Assembly: GCA_003506095.1 (NCBI GenBank)
Contig: DNWZ01000847.1
Coordinates: forward strand, 1 to 16,105
Direction of reading: 5' to 3'
Origin: Planctomycetaceae bacterium
GTDB lineage: Bacteria > Planctomycetota > Planctomycetia > Pirellulales > Pirellulaceae
DNA length: 16,105 nt
Position 1 is the stretch's first letter, and each line of letters starts with the position of its first letter. This document shows, one piece after another, positions 14,485-16,105 of this stretch. The notes beneath the pieces are model-generated. The model was not told the origin of the DNA and made no database searches. It saw only the letters and a list, made by a program, of their open reading frames with translations. Made by a program: the position numbers and the translations under genes.

Positions 14485-15879
14485 TTAGACCGTGTGAATC
14501 GCACGGCCATCGACTGCTAGAGCGGCTTCGTGGAACGCTTCGGCTAGCGTTGGATGCGCGTGACAGGTCCGGGCGATGTCTTCGCTCGATGCACCGAACT
14601 CCATCGCCGCAGCGGCCTCGGCGATCAAATCACCAGCCCGTGCGCCGATGATGTGAACTCCTAGCACTCTGTCGGTTTTCTTGTCAGCCAAAATCTTCAC
14701 TCGGCCATCAGGTTCGCCCAGCGTTCTTGCGCGACCGTTGGCACCGTACGGGCATACGCCTTTGCGATAGTCGATCCCTGCTTCCTTCAACTGATCTTCG
14801 GTTTTGCCAACCGAAGCGATTTCTGGATGCGTGTAGATGATCGCCGGAATGACGTCGTAGTTCATGTGACTGCTGATGCCCGCCATCCTTTCGACGCAAA
14901 CGACGCCTTCTTCCATCGCCTTGTGTGCCAACATCAATCCGCCGATGCAATCACCCGCTGCGTAAATGCCCTTCACACCTGTCTGGAAGTTTTCGTCAAC
15001 CGAGATGAATCCACGCCGATCGACTTCCAAGCCGACCGATTCCAACCCAATGTCACGGGTCAAAGGCGTTCGACCTGTCGCCAATAAAACCCGATCACAA
15101 TGAATCGGTTCGCCATCCTTGATCGCGACAACGCACGAATCACCATCACGTTTGGCCGACGCAACCATGGTGCTGGTGCGAAACTCGATCCCTTGTTTCT
15201 TGAACGTGCGATGCGCGATCTGTGCCAGTTCCGAATCCATTCCCGGCAGTATTCGATCGAGTGCTTCGAGCACAATCACTTCGCTGCCAAGCCGATTCCA
15301 AACGCTGCCGAGCTCCAGCCCGATATAACCGCCACCGATCACGACCAATCGTTTGGGGACATCGGGAAACGACAATGCTGTCGTACTGTTTCCGATTCGG
15401 TCGTTGTCTTCTTCGACGGTCGGGATCGAAGCGGGACGGCTGCCCATCGCAAGCAGAATCTTGTCGGCTTGAACCAGCAGCGCCCCATCAGCGGTCGACA
15501 CTTCGATCGACTGGATATCGCGCAGCTTGCCACGTCCACGATAGGCGGTGACGCCACGCTGTTTGAACAGCATGTCGATCCCGCCAGTCAACGTGTCGAC
15601 GATCTTTGCCTTGCGGGTCATCATCGTCGACAGGTCCAATTCCAGACCGCTGACCTTCAAACCATGGTCGGCAAAGCGATGCTTCGCTTCTTCGTATAAG
15701 TGGCTCGATTCCAACAATGCTTTGCTGGGGATACAACCGACCCGCAGACAAGTTCCGCCGAACCGCGAGTTTTCGTCGATACAGGCGACATTCATTCCCA
15801 ATTGCGCCGCGCGGATCGCGGCAACATAACCGGCGGGGCCGCCGCCTAGAACGATTAAGTCGTGACGTGTCGTTTGCAT
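14485..15879 (-). CDS. lpdA: Dihydrolipoyl dehydrogenase (E3)
   Basis: This FAD flavoprotein reoxidises dihydrolipoamide on the E2 or H protein of the pyruvate, 2-oxoglutarate and branched-chain dehydrogenase complexes or the glycine cleavage system, passing electrons to NAD+. Length 464 is normal. The FAD site is VLGGGPAGYVAAIRAAQLG (about 10-28); the redox disulfide is in GGTCLRVGCIPSK (Cys44, Cys49; the position usually Asn is Arg); the NAD site is VVIGGGYIGLELGS; the second FAD motif is GIYAAGDCIGG; and the dimer-domain catalytic pair is HAHPTLAEAFHE (His442, Glu447). All catalytic residues are present. No E1, E2 or lipoylation gene is in the window, so which complex it serves cannot be told. 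It starts 52 bases after the stop of the upstream same-strand gene and may share its transcript. No Shine-Dalgarno site is evident before the ATG. Confidence 0.97.
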   Translation of the reverse strand: MQTTRHDLIVLGGGPAGYVAAIRAAQLGMNVACIDENSRFGGTCLRVGCIPSKALLESSHLYEEAKHRFADHGLKVSGLELDLSTMMTRKAKIVDTLTGGIDMLFKQRGVTAYRGRGKLRDIQSIEVSTADGALLVQADKILLAMGSRPASIPTVEEDNDRIGNSTTALSFPDVPKRLVVIGGGYIGLELGSVWNRLGSEVIVLEALDRILPGMDSELAQIAHRTFKKQGIEFRTSTMVASAKRDGDSCVVAIKDGEPIHCDRVLLATGRTPLTRDIGLESVGLEVDRRGFISVDENFQTGVKGIYAAGDCIGGLMLAHKAMEEGVVCVERMAGISSHMNYDVIPAIIYTHPEIASVGKTEDQLKEAGIDYRKGVCPYGANGRARTLGEPDGRVKILADKKTDRVLGVHIIGARAGDLIAEAAAAMEFGASSEDIARTCHAHPTLAEAFHEAALAVDGRAIHTV

Positions 15880-15931
15880 ATCAGTCGCAGGGTTGGAGCG
15901 AAAATACTGGAATGGAAAAATGTGCCGACTT

Positions 15932-16105
15932 TTACAGTGCTGACACGCTCTGGCCTGAATACGCCGCCTGTTCTAATGCATCGATCTGCGTGACGTACTT
16001 CGTGTACTCCGCAGACCCCATCGGCGCGTAGTTTAGGTTTTTAAATAATCCGGTCAAACGTGTGAAGTAATCACGCACATCGTTGTTGCTGGCAAATTGA
16101 TAATC
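15932..16105 (-). CDS. C-terminal 57 residues of an unidentified protein (5' end outside window)
   Basis: A minus-strand frame enters at the right edge and runs 57 codons to a TAA at 15934-15932. The peptide begins DYQFASNNDVRDYFTRLTGL, contains FKNLNYAPMGSAEY and ends DALEQAAYSGQSVSAL. It has a balanced, mostly helical composition with many Tyr and no obvious membrane segment. I do not recognise the family. It sits upstream of lpdA on the same strand, with 52 bases between. It is supported as coding by the natural composition and by the otherwise unexplained edge of the window; a chance open frame of this length cannot be excluded. Confidence 0.5.
   Translation of the reverse strand, partial: DYQFASNNDVRDYFTRLTGLFKNLNYAPMGSAEYTKYVTQIDALEQAAYSGQSVSAL

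Noticed and set aside
14361..14651. 96-residue plus-strand frame after the cupin gene
   Set aside because: Arg-rich and largely antisense to the end of lpdA, with no family features.
15912..15942. Terminator after the right-edge partial gene (minus-strand ATTTTT)
   Set aside because: The possible stem before the T run is only five pairs with one wobble and a very large loop.

Overview
The window looks like a stretch of a planctomycete chromosome, most likely from the Rhodopirellula/Pirellulaceae group. This is inferred from three things: the style of its Ser/Thr kinase (DWG instead of DFG, long N-terminal tail, fused PAS domains), the abundance of soluble PAS sensor kinases, and housekeeping genes scattered singly (carA without carB, a lone lpdA, a lone UbiD decarboxylase). 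GTG starts appear likely for two genes, and clear Shine-Dalgarno sites are present at only some genes. There is no tRNA, rRNA, CRISPR array, transposase or sign of a mobile element.

Layout, left to right. (1) 1-2262, minus: a soluble hybrid histidine kinase (two PAS, HisKA, HATPase, REC, start of a second REC) that runs off the left edge. (2) 2402-4243, minus: a UbiD-family prFMN-dependent decarboxylase, possibly of futalosine-type menaquinone synthesis. (3) 4403-5893, plus: the M17 leucyl aminopeptidase PepA, convergent with (4) 5953-6396, minus: a RidA-like enamine/imine deaminase, with a strong shared hairpin between them. (5) 6397-6759: a 363-base gene-free divergent region with an extended -10 promoter. 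It leads into a two-gene plus-strand signalling operon: 6760-8664, a Ser/Thr protein kinase with two C-terminal PAS domains, and 8685-11441, a hybrid histidine kinase with four PAS domains and a terminal REC. (6) 11496-12659, minus: carA, small subunit of carbamoyl-phosphate synthase. (7) 12745-13155, minus: a short TspO/MBR protein lacking the usual first membrane helix, divergent from (8) 13247-14364, plus: a secreted glycerophosphodiester phosphodiesterase overlapping a small cupin gene. (9) 14485-15879, minus: dihydrolipoyl dehydrogenase, downstream of (10) 15932-16105, minus: the C-terminal end of an unidentified protein.

The only clear functional unit is the Ser/Thr kinase plus hybrid histidine kinase pair, which joins two phosphorylation chemistries in one translationally coupled operon with six PAS domains. 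The GDPD-cupin pair is a second operon. The other genes are ordinary metabolic functions standing alone. I did not find a convincing undescribed system. The best leads are the mixed kinase operon and the four-helix TspO variant.
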